The translations under genes were made by a program, and so were the position numbers. Of a stretch of DNA of 64,000 nucleotides, positions 31,746-44,117 are shown in pieces. The notes beneath the pieces are model-generated. The model searched no databases. It saw only the letters and a program-made list of their open reading frames with translations, and had not been told where the DNA came from. The DNA is taken from assembly GCF_949628215.1 (NCBI RefSeq), contig NC_134284.1, positions 2,728,001-2,792,000 on the forward strand. The letters run 5' to 3'. Positions within the stretch are counted from its first letter, which is position 1; each line of letters starts with the position of its first letter. This stretch comes from Phalacrocorax aristotelis (taxonomy: Eukaryota; Chordata; Aves; Suliformes; Phalacrocoracidae).

Positions 31746-34700
31746 CTGTGAGCATACAAGCATATGCATATGACTTCATTCCTATTAATACTTTTGAAGA
31801 AATAATTTTTAACTTTGTTGTGTATGTCACTAATGATGGAAGAGATTTAACATTTGGCAATACTATTTAATACTATTGAAAAAGCATGAAGTGCAATGCA
31901 CAAAATACTAAGTTTCAAGATTTTTTTTTTTTGTCTCTGCATTTCATTAGGTGTAGTCTGGAAAAAAACAAAGCATAAAAGCAATAGGATTTGCAAATAC
32001 CTATACTGACTTGTCTAAGCTGGCTGCCAAGAATTGCAATTAAGTGACTTCTACAAATGCTTGTTTTCTGTTGATTAATTGGAAGGGTGAAGAAATCTTA
32101 CCTAAATTATGTGAAACCCTGAAGGCGAAAATATAATGAAAACTGGTTTAATTATTTTCAGTGAGACAGCAAAGCAGATTGATGCACTTATCATTAATAA
32201 TTGTTTATTTTCTTGCCTTATTGTATCCTTTGTTAGCCGCTGAAAATGCTGTTTATGATGCAGGAAAATAATTCTGTCTTAATGAAGTAATCTATTATGT
32301 TCAGATCTTTCTTAAAATATATAGCAAAATCATCCTTGTGCCTGCCAGCTTACATTAGAAACAGCTTGTTTATAAGGTTACAGAACCATTAGCACTGATG
32401 CTTTTTTATAAAATGTCAGTCAGTGGACACAGAGCCTGTTTTAGATACAGAGAGTGCATGATAAAAAGGTTTCAATCTGCAATGAATAATGAAGTGAAGC
32501 ATTTGGAGAATGTGGGGAAAAGGAACAAGTTCAAAGTGCAGTCTGTTTTCTTCCCAGTTTCAAATACAAAGTGCAGTCAGGTTTTTTTTCACTTCTCAGA
32601 TAAGTGACCTGTCATTGGACTTTAAATACTTTTTGAACTGAATTTCCCTCAATTCCTTTTTTCCAGTCCCTTTGTACTTTATGTAAAAACACGTTATTGT
32701 CATAAAGATAGAGCAGGAATGAAAGAATGAATGGCATGAAGTGTTCTGGGGTTTTTGTTTCTTTTTTCTTTTTTGTGCATGTGTGGTGATTGGGCATCTG
32801 CATGGTGCACAGGCCACCAGCTTCTCAAGTTCTCCTGCCGGGAGCGTCCAGTTGCTGTACGAAGTAGGGCAGCTCTGGCTGAGCAGACGGGCTAGATCAC
32901 CCGTTTCAGAGTATGCAGAGTCACTGTATTCTCACAGGATGTGGGAGATGTGACTTGAAATACGTTTGTGCAGAGAAGGGAATTGAATTTATTTCCACTT
33001 TCTGGGTAAACACTAATTGTATTTATTTCCGCTGTCTCTTTGAGATGCTTTGTTTTGGCACTCCCCTGTTCTATGCCTCAGTCCCCATCTATTGTCAGGT
33101 AATTTGAGGACAAACAGAACTATTTTTTTTCTGGAGAAAGTTTTATGTTTCTATCGAAACTGTCCAGTGGTGATGTAGTTGTTAGAGTTTTTTTATAAAT
33201 TCTCATATTTCAGTTGCCTGCAGCGGGCAACTGCTTTGAGACCAAGTGCATGTCACACATTGGTGGTATAAAATTCTGCTTCTGACTTAACCAAGTCAGG
33301 ACAGTGTGATGTCTCTTTTGAGATCATCATTTTGATGATCCCTTTTTGACCCGCCTTTCTGAAAATACCATCAAATGAGGCCATTTGTAACTGAAGTTTT
33401 GCTGCTTTGTTGTGCCACACTATAAATGTAATAATGCAACTTAATTTAAAAAATCCATGATGGCTGGATCTGCCAGTTTGTTGACAGAAGGGTAGTAGAG
33501 ATGAGTTTTTTCAGTAGCATGTGAAATTATAATTAGGAAATGGCAGTATATTAGTAATGAAAGATTAAAAACTTTGGGACTATGCTGTTGACAGTGTTGC
33601 AGACATAGTGAAAGAGGGGAGGAAAGCAGAATGCTGTCCTTTTGAATTTCTTATATACTGCCTTTTTAGGGTTTCAGATTAGAATAGTGTCTCCTTTTAC
33701 AGCTTTAATTTTCATTATATGAATATTTTTTCTGTCTGCAATATGCTGTTGTTATGTGGTAGCTGATCTGAAAAAGTGACAGATGTTGGGTGTTTTAATT
33801 TGAATTCAAGATAGAATTTCCCACTCTAAACCAAACATCAATACTTGTATACTGAACCTCTAAAATGATGCATTACATGTCTTGGTGACTATCTTAAAGC
33901 AGTGTCTGAAAAAGGGGAGTAGAAACATTCACAAATGTTCTGGAGTTCACTGAAAGTTTTAGCAATCAAGATAAATATTTGTAGCAAAGTATCTTTTTTT
34001 CATTTTCACTTTAAAAATGTGTGAGTTTGACAAAGAACACCTGTGTGTCCATGTGTCTTATGTAAAACAGGAACAGTAATGGAGAATCTACAAGTCTATA
34101 ATGGAAAGTGAAAACAAAATTGGCTTTAGAAAAGCAAGTTTAACATTGCAGGAAATTAAAGCCAAGGATATGGCTTACCAGTACACTTAGCCAATTTAGC
34201 AGGTAACTGCTGCCAGATATGAAGGACTGCTTCCCAGATCCCATGTTTCGTGGCATGCCTCCAGCCTGTCTAACCATTATTTGTGCTTCTCTGATTCTGC
34301 TGTGAACTGATACAAGGAACTTAAGATGGCAGAAGGTTAACAGTGGGAAAGAGAAAAAAACCTATTGATTATTTTTCTACCAGTTTAGGCATACACTTCC
34401 AAAGAATACTGTTCTGTTTGGTGTCTTTTAGAAATTTTTCTTCTTTAATGCTGTGCCAGTTGAAAATATAACAGTGTGGGTGAATATCACTAGTTATTTT
34501 TATGTTTTGAAATCCATAGAAAAATAATATCTTACTCCTTATGTGCTTTCTTTTTTACAAAATAGATGCATTTAAAAAAACCTAAACTTCTAACTTGGTG
34601 TTCGGTATTATCAAATATTTTTTAAATTTAAAGGTAGGAAATGGCTATCTTGTTTTTCTAATATAACATGTTTTGGAGAACTCTTTTCATTCTTAATCTA

Positions 34701-35404
34701 GCACAGCTGAAATCTTTCAAAAGGTTGGGTTTTTTGGTGTTCTTTTGGTGTTTTTTTTTCTTTTTTTTTTCCCCATTGTGGCAAAAAAAAAATTATTTGA
34801 GAAACTTTGTCACATAGTTTTCCTTGCATGAGAAACCCTGAAGCTTCTTCAGCATGTTGGTTTTGATCTTGGTAGAGAGTTGCTGGGTTTGTCTTGGTTT
34901 TGTTCTAAAACTGTGTGCACGTAGGGGGTGTTAAATAAACATTAGGCTTGTCTGTATAACTGAGGTGTTCTAAACTTTACTCTCTTGAGCAGAATTTAAG
35001 TTTATGAAATAACCTTTGTGGCTTAGGATCAAGACTCAAATTTTTCTCTGTTCTGCAGATGGATGGATGCTGCTTTGAGTGAGCTTTTTACATAATTTGT
35101 CATACTTCATCATTGATACAGTTACAGAAGTACAAAGCTTTTAAATACATATCATTTTATAACAGATATGTTTGAGAGAGGTTGTCTTACTCATTGACTC
35201 AAAGCAAAACAGCAATATCCTTTAAAATGTCTGCTATTGAACAGTGGAGGTGACTATATACCTTCAATAAACTTTGTTTCCTTGATGTTACAAAACTCAT
35301 GTGCTTTCTTTACAAGTTATTGTTAAAGCTGTTAAAATTGCAAAAGCAGTTGTATTAGAAGTGCTAGAATAAAACAACAAAATGAAACACTAAGAATTAG
35401 GTAC
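31746..35404 (+). other. AVEN intron 1, unique-looking sequence
   Basis: AT-rich non-coding DNA with T-rich low-complexity runs at about 31920-31933 and 34735-34790. No coding exon or RNA gene was recognised. Confidence 0.5.
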
Positions 35405-35545
35405 ACTATTGGAGGTTTTCGCACAGGCCAAAGCTCCAACCTGCTTGGTCTGATTTCAGTTCTGACCTTCTTTTGAGTAGGTGGTTGGACAAGATGACCT
35501 ATTGCAATCCCTTTCAGCTTGGATTAGTCCATAATACTGTGACAT
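35405..35545 (+). mobile_element. Degraded CR1 LINE 3' end
   Basis: GGTGGTTGGACAAGATGACC followed by TGCAATCCCTTTCAGCTTGG matches the diagnostic CR1 3' sequence with several substitutions. The preceding 80 bp (CCAACCTGCTTGGTCTGATT) matches the region just upstream. It is old and short. Confidence 0.7.
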
Positions 35546-38500
35546 TAACACATGAGAATTGAATCAGTTTCTGAATACAGAAATCTCTAATGCAGCTCAG
35601 GATACTTCTATTCAGAAACGGCAGATTTGGTAAGAACAAATAACTTTCTGTAGAAATTTTCCTTATCCTAGCCACAATACTAATTATAATTTGGTTTTAG
35701 AATATGGCATACAACATTCACATATGTGATCTATATGTACGCAATATGAGCGCCCTCTGACTTTGATTGTTTCTGCCTGTATTTGCCAGTAATCTAACTG
35801 CAAATGCTGTAAACTTTGTGGCAATATACTTGCTGTGTGAGGTTTTCTTGAAACCTGTTATTTCTGTCAAGATAGAGGCTCCTATTTTATGTTTGTTCTT
35901 GTATTTTTGACTGAATGTTTGTAAGGAAAACATTCAGCTTTCTTAAGTTACTGTCAGTTTGAAAGTAATGGAGCTGCCAGGTTTTGTATAAATTTTGTAT
36001 AAATTGCTTGATGAGTTTCCATAGTTGCCAGTAGCTTTCATATAATCATTTCCACTGAATTAAAGAAAAATACAGTTGATTTTCTGTTGGTGGAAATCTA
36101 TTGGCTAGGCAAATTTAGAAAATCAAAAGTCTCTTATCTAAAGACAGCAGCTGGACAAGCTTCCTACAGGCTCTTTGCTCACAGCGTGGCTCAGCCTTGG
36201 GGAAGGGAGGCAAAGGACTACTTCTACAGATAACACAGCTTGTTGATTCTCTACTGAGTTTCCCAATTAATGCAGAATGAGTGCTGAATTTATAATGATA
36301 CCATTCGAACAACATACCCTATCAAATATCCTTCAGTTTGGAGTTTTAATCTAAATGAGTAGAGCTGAATTTTAGCTTTGTAGTTTGGAATATTCTGTAT
36401 CTAATGAGCGAAGTCTTGAAATACATAGTTTCCAAAAGGAATGCTTACTTGACAGGGTTTACCAACTTCCCAAGTCTCCTTCTAACGTTAGAGAATAGAG
36501 CTTTTGAGACTTTTTTTCCTATGAACGTACGTTGCATTTTTAAGTTTATTTTACCTATGAGTCAACAGTTTACAGATTGAGTCTTTAGAAGCTGTAGTAC
36601 AGAACTTCAGCAGTGTGTAGCAGAGGCTAGTTCATTTTGCCCCTGTAAGCCATCCGTTTGAAGGACCACGCAGCTGCGCGTGTGTTAGCAGGTTACAGAG
36701 ATACTGCTGAGATAGCAGTGGAAAGCGAACATCAGAACTTATGGATTCTTTTCCAGTTCTTTGACAGGGATGATAGTCTGCCATTTAAATCAATAGTTAC
36801 GAACAAAATAACCAAGCTGTTTGCCTGTGGGGCTATTTTTTTTTTTCCTGGCTGAGTGAGTCTAAGGGAGAGATATAGCTCCTAATAGAAGTTGTTGTTC
36901 CAGTTCAGTGAGGCATAAGATTTGTACAAAATATGGCTGTAGCTTGGGAAATATTAATAATGGTCTGTGAGAAAGATGAAGTATGACTTGTAGCCTCCTG
37001 GTGCTTGATCATGTTGTAACTCTACAGAGTGCAATGAATATTTTTAGAGGTGGTTTTTTTTTTCAGCTAAACAGTAATGAGAAACAGTTTCTTTCATCTG
37101 AAGTTTTTAATCAGTTCGAATTATTTGCATCTCATAAAATAAGCAGGAACTTTGAAGCAAAATAATTTGGTGGTCAAGATTATTATATTTACTCTTTCAT
37201 TGTTATTGTGGTCAGACTTGTGAATGTGATGCCTGCTGAAAACAATTCAGTACAGATAAGCTAACTGCTCACAGGCAGGTGTTGCTGAGTATTATTACAA
37301 AATACCATTTTCTGTCTCTGCAAGAAGCTATGGTATCTTATGGTATCACTGCCTTAGGAAAATCTTATGTTTCAGGGAAATTTACAGATTTTATCTTTTG
37401 CTTACTTTTCTAAAATCTGAATTAAGACTCCTAAACGAGAATAGTTTGGTGGATTGTATTCCACTCTTACTTTGTACTGACCTTTTTATATTGTTCTGAC
37501 TTGCTCCTTTCTTTCTGTACAGAAATTATCATTATTATTCCTGGGTAGACAGAACATTGTGTTGGCGTGCTTCATGGGATTTTCCCAGAAAGTATATACT
37601 ATACTATATAGAATATACTGTCAGGCATGTTTACCTTGTTAATTCACTATTGGTAATTTTTTAATATATTTTAAAAACTAAATTACTGTTTATATCATTC
37701 TGAACCACATCTCAAATTCTGTCATTGAATTTCAGCCCTCTGTCTAGGTAACTTCATAAAGATAACATTCTGTATTATTTCTTGTAGTCAAGGACGCCTT
37801 GATTCTAAACACCTACAAACTTGCACCAGTAGTGATAAAATTGCACTAGTACTTTACCTTATGTAAAATAATAGCATTGATCTAAAAATGTGTTCAAAAA
37901 TGCAGTTCTGCTTTTGTTTGCCATAATTCTGAATACAAATTCTGTTTTTCTTTAATATACTATACAATCCGTATTTTAGAAAGCCCATTGAATTTCTACT
38001 GCAATAAATCAGATAATGTATTCCTTTTGCCAGCTTTAGATTTAATCTTGGTAAATCTCTAATTACTTATAAGACAGAGAAGAGGGACATATATCTAGGG
38101 GTTGTAATCAGGTAAATGTGGAAAATCAGAACAACTTCTTAAGGATTATTATACTATATATAACTACCATAAGGTATAAGCCTATCGATCATTGAGATAG
38201 AGAAAATTAAGCTGTCGGGATTCTCCTGTACCTTTCTGGATCTAAGGTAAAAAAAGTGCATTTAATGAGCACTGTTACAAAAAAAAAATCTTTTTGAGAT
38301 TGTGTTGCATTCATATTGTGCTAAAATAATTCCTGATGTAATCTCATTGCTCCTGTTTGGTTACACCAGCACTAACTTTGAACCATGAAATTAAAAGCAA
38401 ATATGTCTTTCCAAGAGCAATTTAAGCCATTAAAGTGTAACTTCCACATTTCTACTTACGTCTGCCTAGAGGAACCACTTAGGAGTTAATATCAGCCAAG

Positions 38501-41500
38501 CTACCTTACTTATTGTCGCTCATGCAAGCCTCTGTGTACAGACTTTTATTCTGTGAAACAATTTAAAGTGTAGAGATCGCGAACTGCTTTGTTGCTTAAT
38601 TGTATATGTTTTTTTGACCTTATGACTTCCAAGGTCCACCTGTGACAATTTGACTCTAACAGATTCTGCTCGAATTGGGATGAGAAGAGAAATTGTCTCT
38701 GCACAGACACCTTACCATTTTAAAGACAAAAGAGGAAAAGATATATGCCCATTCATGATGGAGCTGATAGTCTAGGTCAGATTCAATCCATAGGATATTT
38801 TAATTTTGTCTTACTAACCTTTTCCCCTGATGAGAAGAGAAATTGGGATTGAGACAGATAAGCCTGAATGTCATCACACTTGGCCACAGCCTTACAGCAG
38901 TTTCCAAGAAGGGAAGAGGAAATCAAGACAGAAGTTTACTCAGGGAATTGGTGTGTGCTGTTGCTGGTTGGGAGAGCAGCAAGTGTAGGGAGTAGACAGT
39001 GGTTATCACTGTCCCTGAACACAGAAGTGTCCATGCATGGCAGTGGCTAACTATTTATTGTGGACTCTGTGTGGGTATGTAAGATTTCTGGGATATTGCA
39101 GGTAACCTCCCCAATAAAGAATGGAAAAGATTAAGGAAATTGTGTATGTTTTTGAGAGATGTAACATTCAAAATAGTAATACAGAAGTTACAGTAACAAA
39201 GGGGAAAACTAGCACTTGATCAATATAATTGTAAAGAGTTTCTAAAGGTAAAATAAAAAGGTTATTGTATAAATTTGGGAAGAAGGTGAAGAAGAGAAAT
39301 AGCTGTGCTCTTTCTAACAGATAAATAAAAAGCTCAGACTATGTTTTCATACATTCTGTGAAGTGACATTCTCACGAATATAATTGGAAGAGACACTACA
39401 AAATAAATAAGACGGGAAATCTAATAATGCATGACACCTACATAATGTGGGAGGGCAGTTGGCCCAAAGAAAGACAAGCTTCACATCTGTTGTTTCCATA
39501 TTCCTCCCAGTCACTGTTGAATATTCTAAGTACTGACAAATATTAAGTGTTTTAAACTTTTCTCTAAGAGTTAATAGAACTGAACAGGAGGAGGGCTATA
39601 AGCCTTAACTCCTGTGGCTTCCTAAGGGTAATAAATACAGTTTTAGAAAGTATTAATGGAAGCTCTGACTTTCAGTGCACTTCTAGTTTTTTAAAGGGCT
39701 GTGACTTCAGCAGTTGTGGTTGAGTGTTTTCACATGTGTGCTTAACATGCTAGGAGTGACTGCACTTACAGTGAAGAGTGGTCGAATGATTGAAGCAGAA
39801 TTTACAAGGTCGCTGATGCACCTTCTCCATTGTGTACTTCAGCCTTGGTTTGATCCAAACCACTCTGGGTTACAGGGAAGTGCAGAAAGATGACCCCAGG
39901 GGAAACAGCCTGTTCAGAACAATGTTTACTTAATTTTGACACCTTTATTCCTGAACTGCCTGTATCAGCATGTTCTTGTCTGTAAGAGGAGTCAAACAGA
40001 GAGCCTGTTTTCCTGTTTTGTTTTTTTTTTTTTCTCAGTACCATACTGTCACCAACCCTGTATGCAAAATTAGTGTATAAAGGAGGGTGTAGTAAAATAT
40101 CCATTTGCTGTGGTAGAAATTGTACATTGGGATCATGCGTGCTATGCATTTTGCTTTCCTTCAGAAGGAAAGCGGGGTCATAGGCTGTGGTAAAGGATGA
40201 AAATACATTCCTTGGAGGAAGACCCCAAGTCGTGCAAGCTCCTCTGCGGGGGAACCTGACTCTTTCACTGTTGTTTGAATGACTTTTAAGAACTTAATGT
40301 TTAGGCAGAACATTGTGGTTTGTGTGTGTTGGTTTTTTTGTTTGTTTGTTTTTTCTTGTCATTGTTCTTCCTCTGATACGCAGAACAGTCTGGACATTTC
40401 CTGGTTTTGTTCAACTGGGCTTTTGCATACTTCCCCAATTTCAAAATTTCAATGAAATATGCAAATGGTAATGCATGTAATACTACCTGAAACAGAGTCG
40501 GAGCAGATAAATATTATATCTTCTGTGGTATCACGGTGCATTATAGCACTGAGCAATAATGTGTAGATGTAGTTCAACACTGTTTAAAGCCATAAGTTTT
40601 CCTCCTTACCTGAGTAATACTGTTTTAAAGGTTATATTTGAGTTGGCTTCTAGAATTTGTTTCAGTTATATAATTTATTATTTGAGGATGGGGCAGAAGG
40701 GAAGTTATTTCATAACACATAGGAGAGATGTTTCTCTGTACTGATTAAGACTCACTTTCAGTAAGGGATGATGACAGTGGTAGCAGCATATAGTCTAGCT
40801 GAATAGGCAGCTAAGAGGAAAGTAATGAAGATTTATGTTTATGTGTTTCTGAAGTTGTAACTTTAGACGGTAGCTGTCTCGTGAGATGGTGGTAGCAAAT
40901 AATTTTCTGAAGCTTCACTGATCAGAGTTTTTTTATGCATTTGATATATTTAATGGCAAAGATGCATCTTTAAGTTGTTGACTATTCAAATGTGATTATT
41001 TGCAGTTTTATCTTCTAGTGCAGCAGTGCCTCATGTAAAATTTTCTCTTAAATGTTTATTGGAAATGTAAGCAGGTTTGTATTTGAAGTTTACTCATTTC
41101 AAAAGTAAACCTCAGGAGAGTACTTGGGGAATGAGGCTGCACAACTGCTATTAACACTCCTGAGAATTTGTTGTTTATTTCTTAAAGCTCAAGGTAACAA
41201 TTCAACCTCTAAGAAACGAAATTTTCTCGAGGTGTGCTGTATAACGTAGCTAATAACAGAATGTGAAAAATAATCTAGTCCAGTTTAAGAGAAGACATTT
41301 GAATCCGTATTAGTTTACTGGAAGCCTGTTGAAATAAGAAGGTGATAGTCCTGTTTTGCTTATGTTGACAGCTGAAAGGAATGAATCCTTTAAACAGGTC
41401 TTTAGTAAGTAATTATATATAATGTCATAGTTGCCTAAAGTGTCTGATCTTTTCTTAAAAGCAAAGACAAAGTACAACACAGATCTACCTGTGTAGCACT

Positions 41501-43936
41501 ATTCTTGCTTTGACTTGTGAATTGTGTCAACTCTGTTATTTTGGGCACTGAATTTCATTAGGTTTGCTGGACTATAGCAAATCTTTAATTTATAGGAGAA
41601 GAACAGATAAGAAATAAATTCGTTCTTATCTTGATATAAGTGGATTTGGCCTTTGTTCTGTGGAAACTATAGCTCTGGATCAGTCCCCAGTAATAGTGAG
41701 TTGTAACTTCATCCCCTTGCTCACACAAACAACTGTTTGTCTACAAAAACCGTTTCAGTGTCTTTATCCCGTGAATAGAAAGAGAAGAAAATTTACCTAA
41801 AAATTGCACAGAAACAGAGAGAATGCATGGAATATTTTCCTCCTTGTCAGCTGTTTGACAACTGGGAATATAATTGTACAATTACGACAGCTTTTAGTGT
41901 GTTTTTAAGCTCTGATGATTTTACCATCCCCTCATGCCGTTCCTAATCAGATCTCTCAAAGGGTCTGGAGATTCTTTGTCTTTCAGCTGACGTCTGTGTA
42001 AAAGCCATGAAACAGGCTTCACTGCTACTTTTGGTCATTTTTAATATATTTTCAGAACTAAGGAGTAGTAATGCTCCACTGTCCACAGACTGCTACTTCC
42101 TACTTCCTGTCTGCGTCAGTCATCTTTTGATGATGATGTACTTGCATATAAATATAGTATTTGGTGTGCAACAGGCATTTATTTGGTGTTGACAGAGGTT
42201 TTTCTGTTGTGTAATTGGATACTAAAGGAAACAAAAATCTCAGATTGTCCTTGTCTAGCTGAGCCAAATGTAACTACACAATTTTCTACAGAGTAGTTAA
42301 GCCTTCTTCCCAATGGATTTCTAAAATCAGTCTAAACCATGTGTTGCATTGCTCTATGTCCTTTCTTGAGCTATGAAAGTAACTCATCTATTACAAAACA
42401 AATTAATGAAGTGAAGGTGTTTTGTTCCTGACAGTAGCTTTGTGCAGTTGTTTTTGCCAGGTTGTACAGTGTTGTACCAGTATGTAAGTTCACAGTAGGA
42501 GCTTAAAAAACTCCCTCTAATGTAGTTTTAGAAACACAGTAACTGCTATAGATTTTAGTAATCTTTCTGCACAAGATGTTGATGCTCGTAACTTACAAGA
42601 GCTTTTTAAAAACATAAATAATTGCTCTTCACATTTATTTCAAGCTTATATTTGGTTTAAACTATCAAAGCCAAGGTCCTCCTTAAAGCCAGTGTCCGAT
42701 GGTGAGCTGTAAGGGTGTTTTGGTTTATGGTTGTGTAATGACTTAAAAAACAAGCTACCTTTTGGTAAATTATTTTATACTGAATGGATATGGCTTTAAG
42801 CTTTACAGCAGTGCAGATAAACTTGAATTTCACTGCCCTGGTCATGAAGAATGTACTTACAGTTGGGACAGCAAAACCTTATATTATGGCAGCAGCACAC
42901 TGTGGTTTGTGAAAGGAGAGGTGGAGTAAAGGAGGGAAGAAAGAGTGGAGCTGTCAGCAGGAATGCCTGGGAGCAGGCACAGTGGGAAGCTCTTCTTGAC
43001 TCCCTTACTCCACCTCTTCAGAGCTTGAGACCTCTGCAGAAATTATTGTGCACAGAACTTTTCTGGTTGCTCCCAGTTCTCCCCTTGCCTGCTGAGTGGT
43101 TCTTTCTTCAGGAAGCAAATCTTTCTGTTTGCGAACTGGTACTCATTCCAGCGGAACCCCAAGCTCTGGGAGAGGAGAGCTCTGATGATATAGAAAATTC
43201 AAGGGAGGGGAGAGCTTTCCATGGCTGATGAGTGCCTGTGGCTTATGCCTATTTTGCTTGCATCTTAAGCTGACTCTGCAATGAGTTCTCATTTTGACCT
43301 TAGACCTTTCTAAGCATATGACTAGTAGACTGCCAGCAGTCTATTTAATTTTTCCATGTGTATTTCTATAAAATGGCTTTCCTGAAGGAAATTAATTTGA
43401 TTCATTATTCCATATTACTTGAGTTAAGACCCTGTACTTTGTTATAATGGTAAATCTTACATAGATCACCCTTTCCGGATGTTTTTCTGCAATATTTGTT
43501 ATGTTACCTTTTTCCTGTTCTGCTCTACACATCGGTACTTTCAGTTATCATCTTTATCACTGCAACATTTGGACAGAGATACTGTGACTGAATTCTAAAT
43601 TCTGCTCCCTATACATTGCTCTCAGTTTCAGGAAGGAAGCTGTTCATTATGGGCTTCCACAATAGCAGGGGAACCAGTGGAACTTGCATTAGTGTCACTG
43701 CTTGACCCATGTAAGAACTGAAGCTTCACTAGGTGCCGTCAGTTATACTACTGATGAATTATATGCAGTTCAGGAAGATGGTAGCACCTGATCTAAAGTT
43801 TTGGTGGGAATCCAGGCTGATTTGTCTTTCTGGGTTTTAATTTCGTGGTTGGAGTTGTTTGTATGAATGGCTGTTTAAATACAGAACAAAATGCTATTGA
43901 GTTGCAACGGCTTAACTGTCCAATTAAATGTCACAG
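35546..43936 (+). other. AVEN intron 1, 3' part, no confirmed exon
   Basis: Mostly AT-rich intronic DNA. One 125-codon frame at 42851-43228 begins with ATG, has a locally higher GC content and ends 709 bp before exon 2, but matches nothing recognised. It may be chance or an alternative exon. The branch and acceptor region before exon 2 ends AATGTCACAG at 43936, with only a modest pyrimidine tract. Confidence 0.5.
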
Positions 43937-44117
43937 GTAGAGGATGATGATGATACTGAATCACGAGAGGAAGAAGAAAAGGAGGAACTGAAAAAATATT
44001 CAAGAAGAAAGATTTTTTCCAACTGGAGCCGTTATGAAGATACAGAAAAAGAGGGACAGAGTGAACATGGGGAATCACAGAGAGGAACAGATTTCAGTGT
44101 TTTGCTTAGCTCAGCAG
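43937..44117 (+). CDS. AVEN: AVEN exon 2, conserved core start
   Basis: This 181 bp exon lies between an acceptor (TCACAG|GTAGAG) and a consensus donor (GCAG|GTAAGC). It enters in phase 0, matching the end of exon 1, and leaves in phase 1. The peptide starts VEDDDDTESREEEEKEELKK and contains YSRRKIFSNWSRYEDTEKE and GESQRGTDFSVLLSSAG. The last two correspond closely to the strongly conserved segment of mammalian AVEN after its RG-rich N-terminus. The acidic stretch at the start is more Glu-rich than in mammals. The rest of AVEN (Bcl-xL-interacting middle and C-terminal part) should lie beyond 64000, because no third exon was found in the remaining 19.9 kb. Confidence 0.96.
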
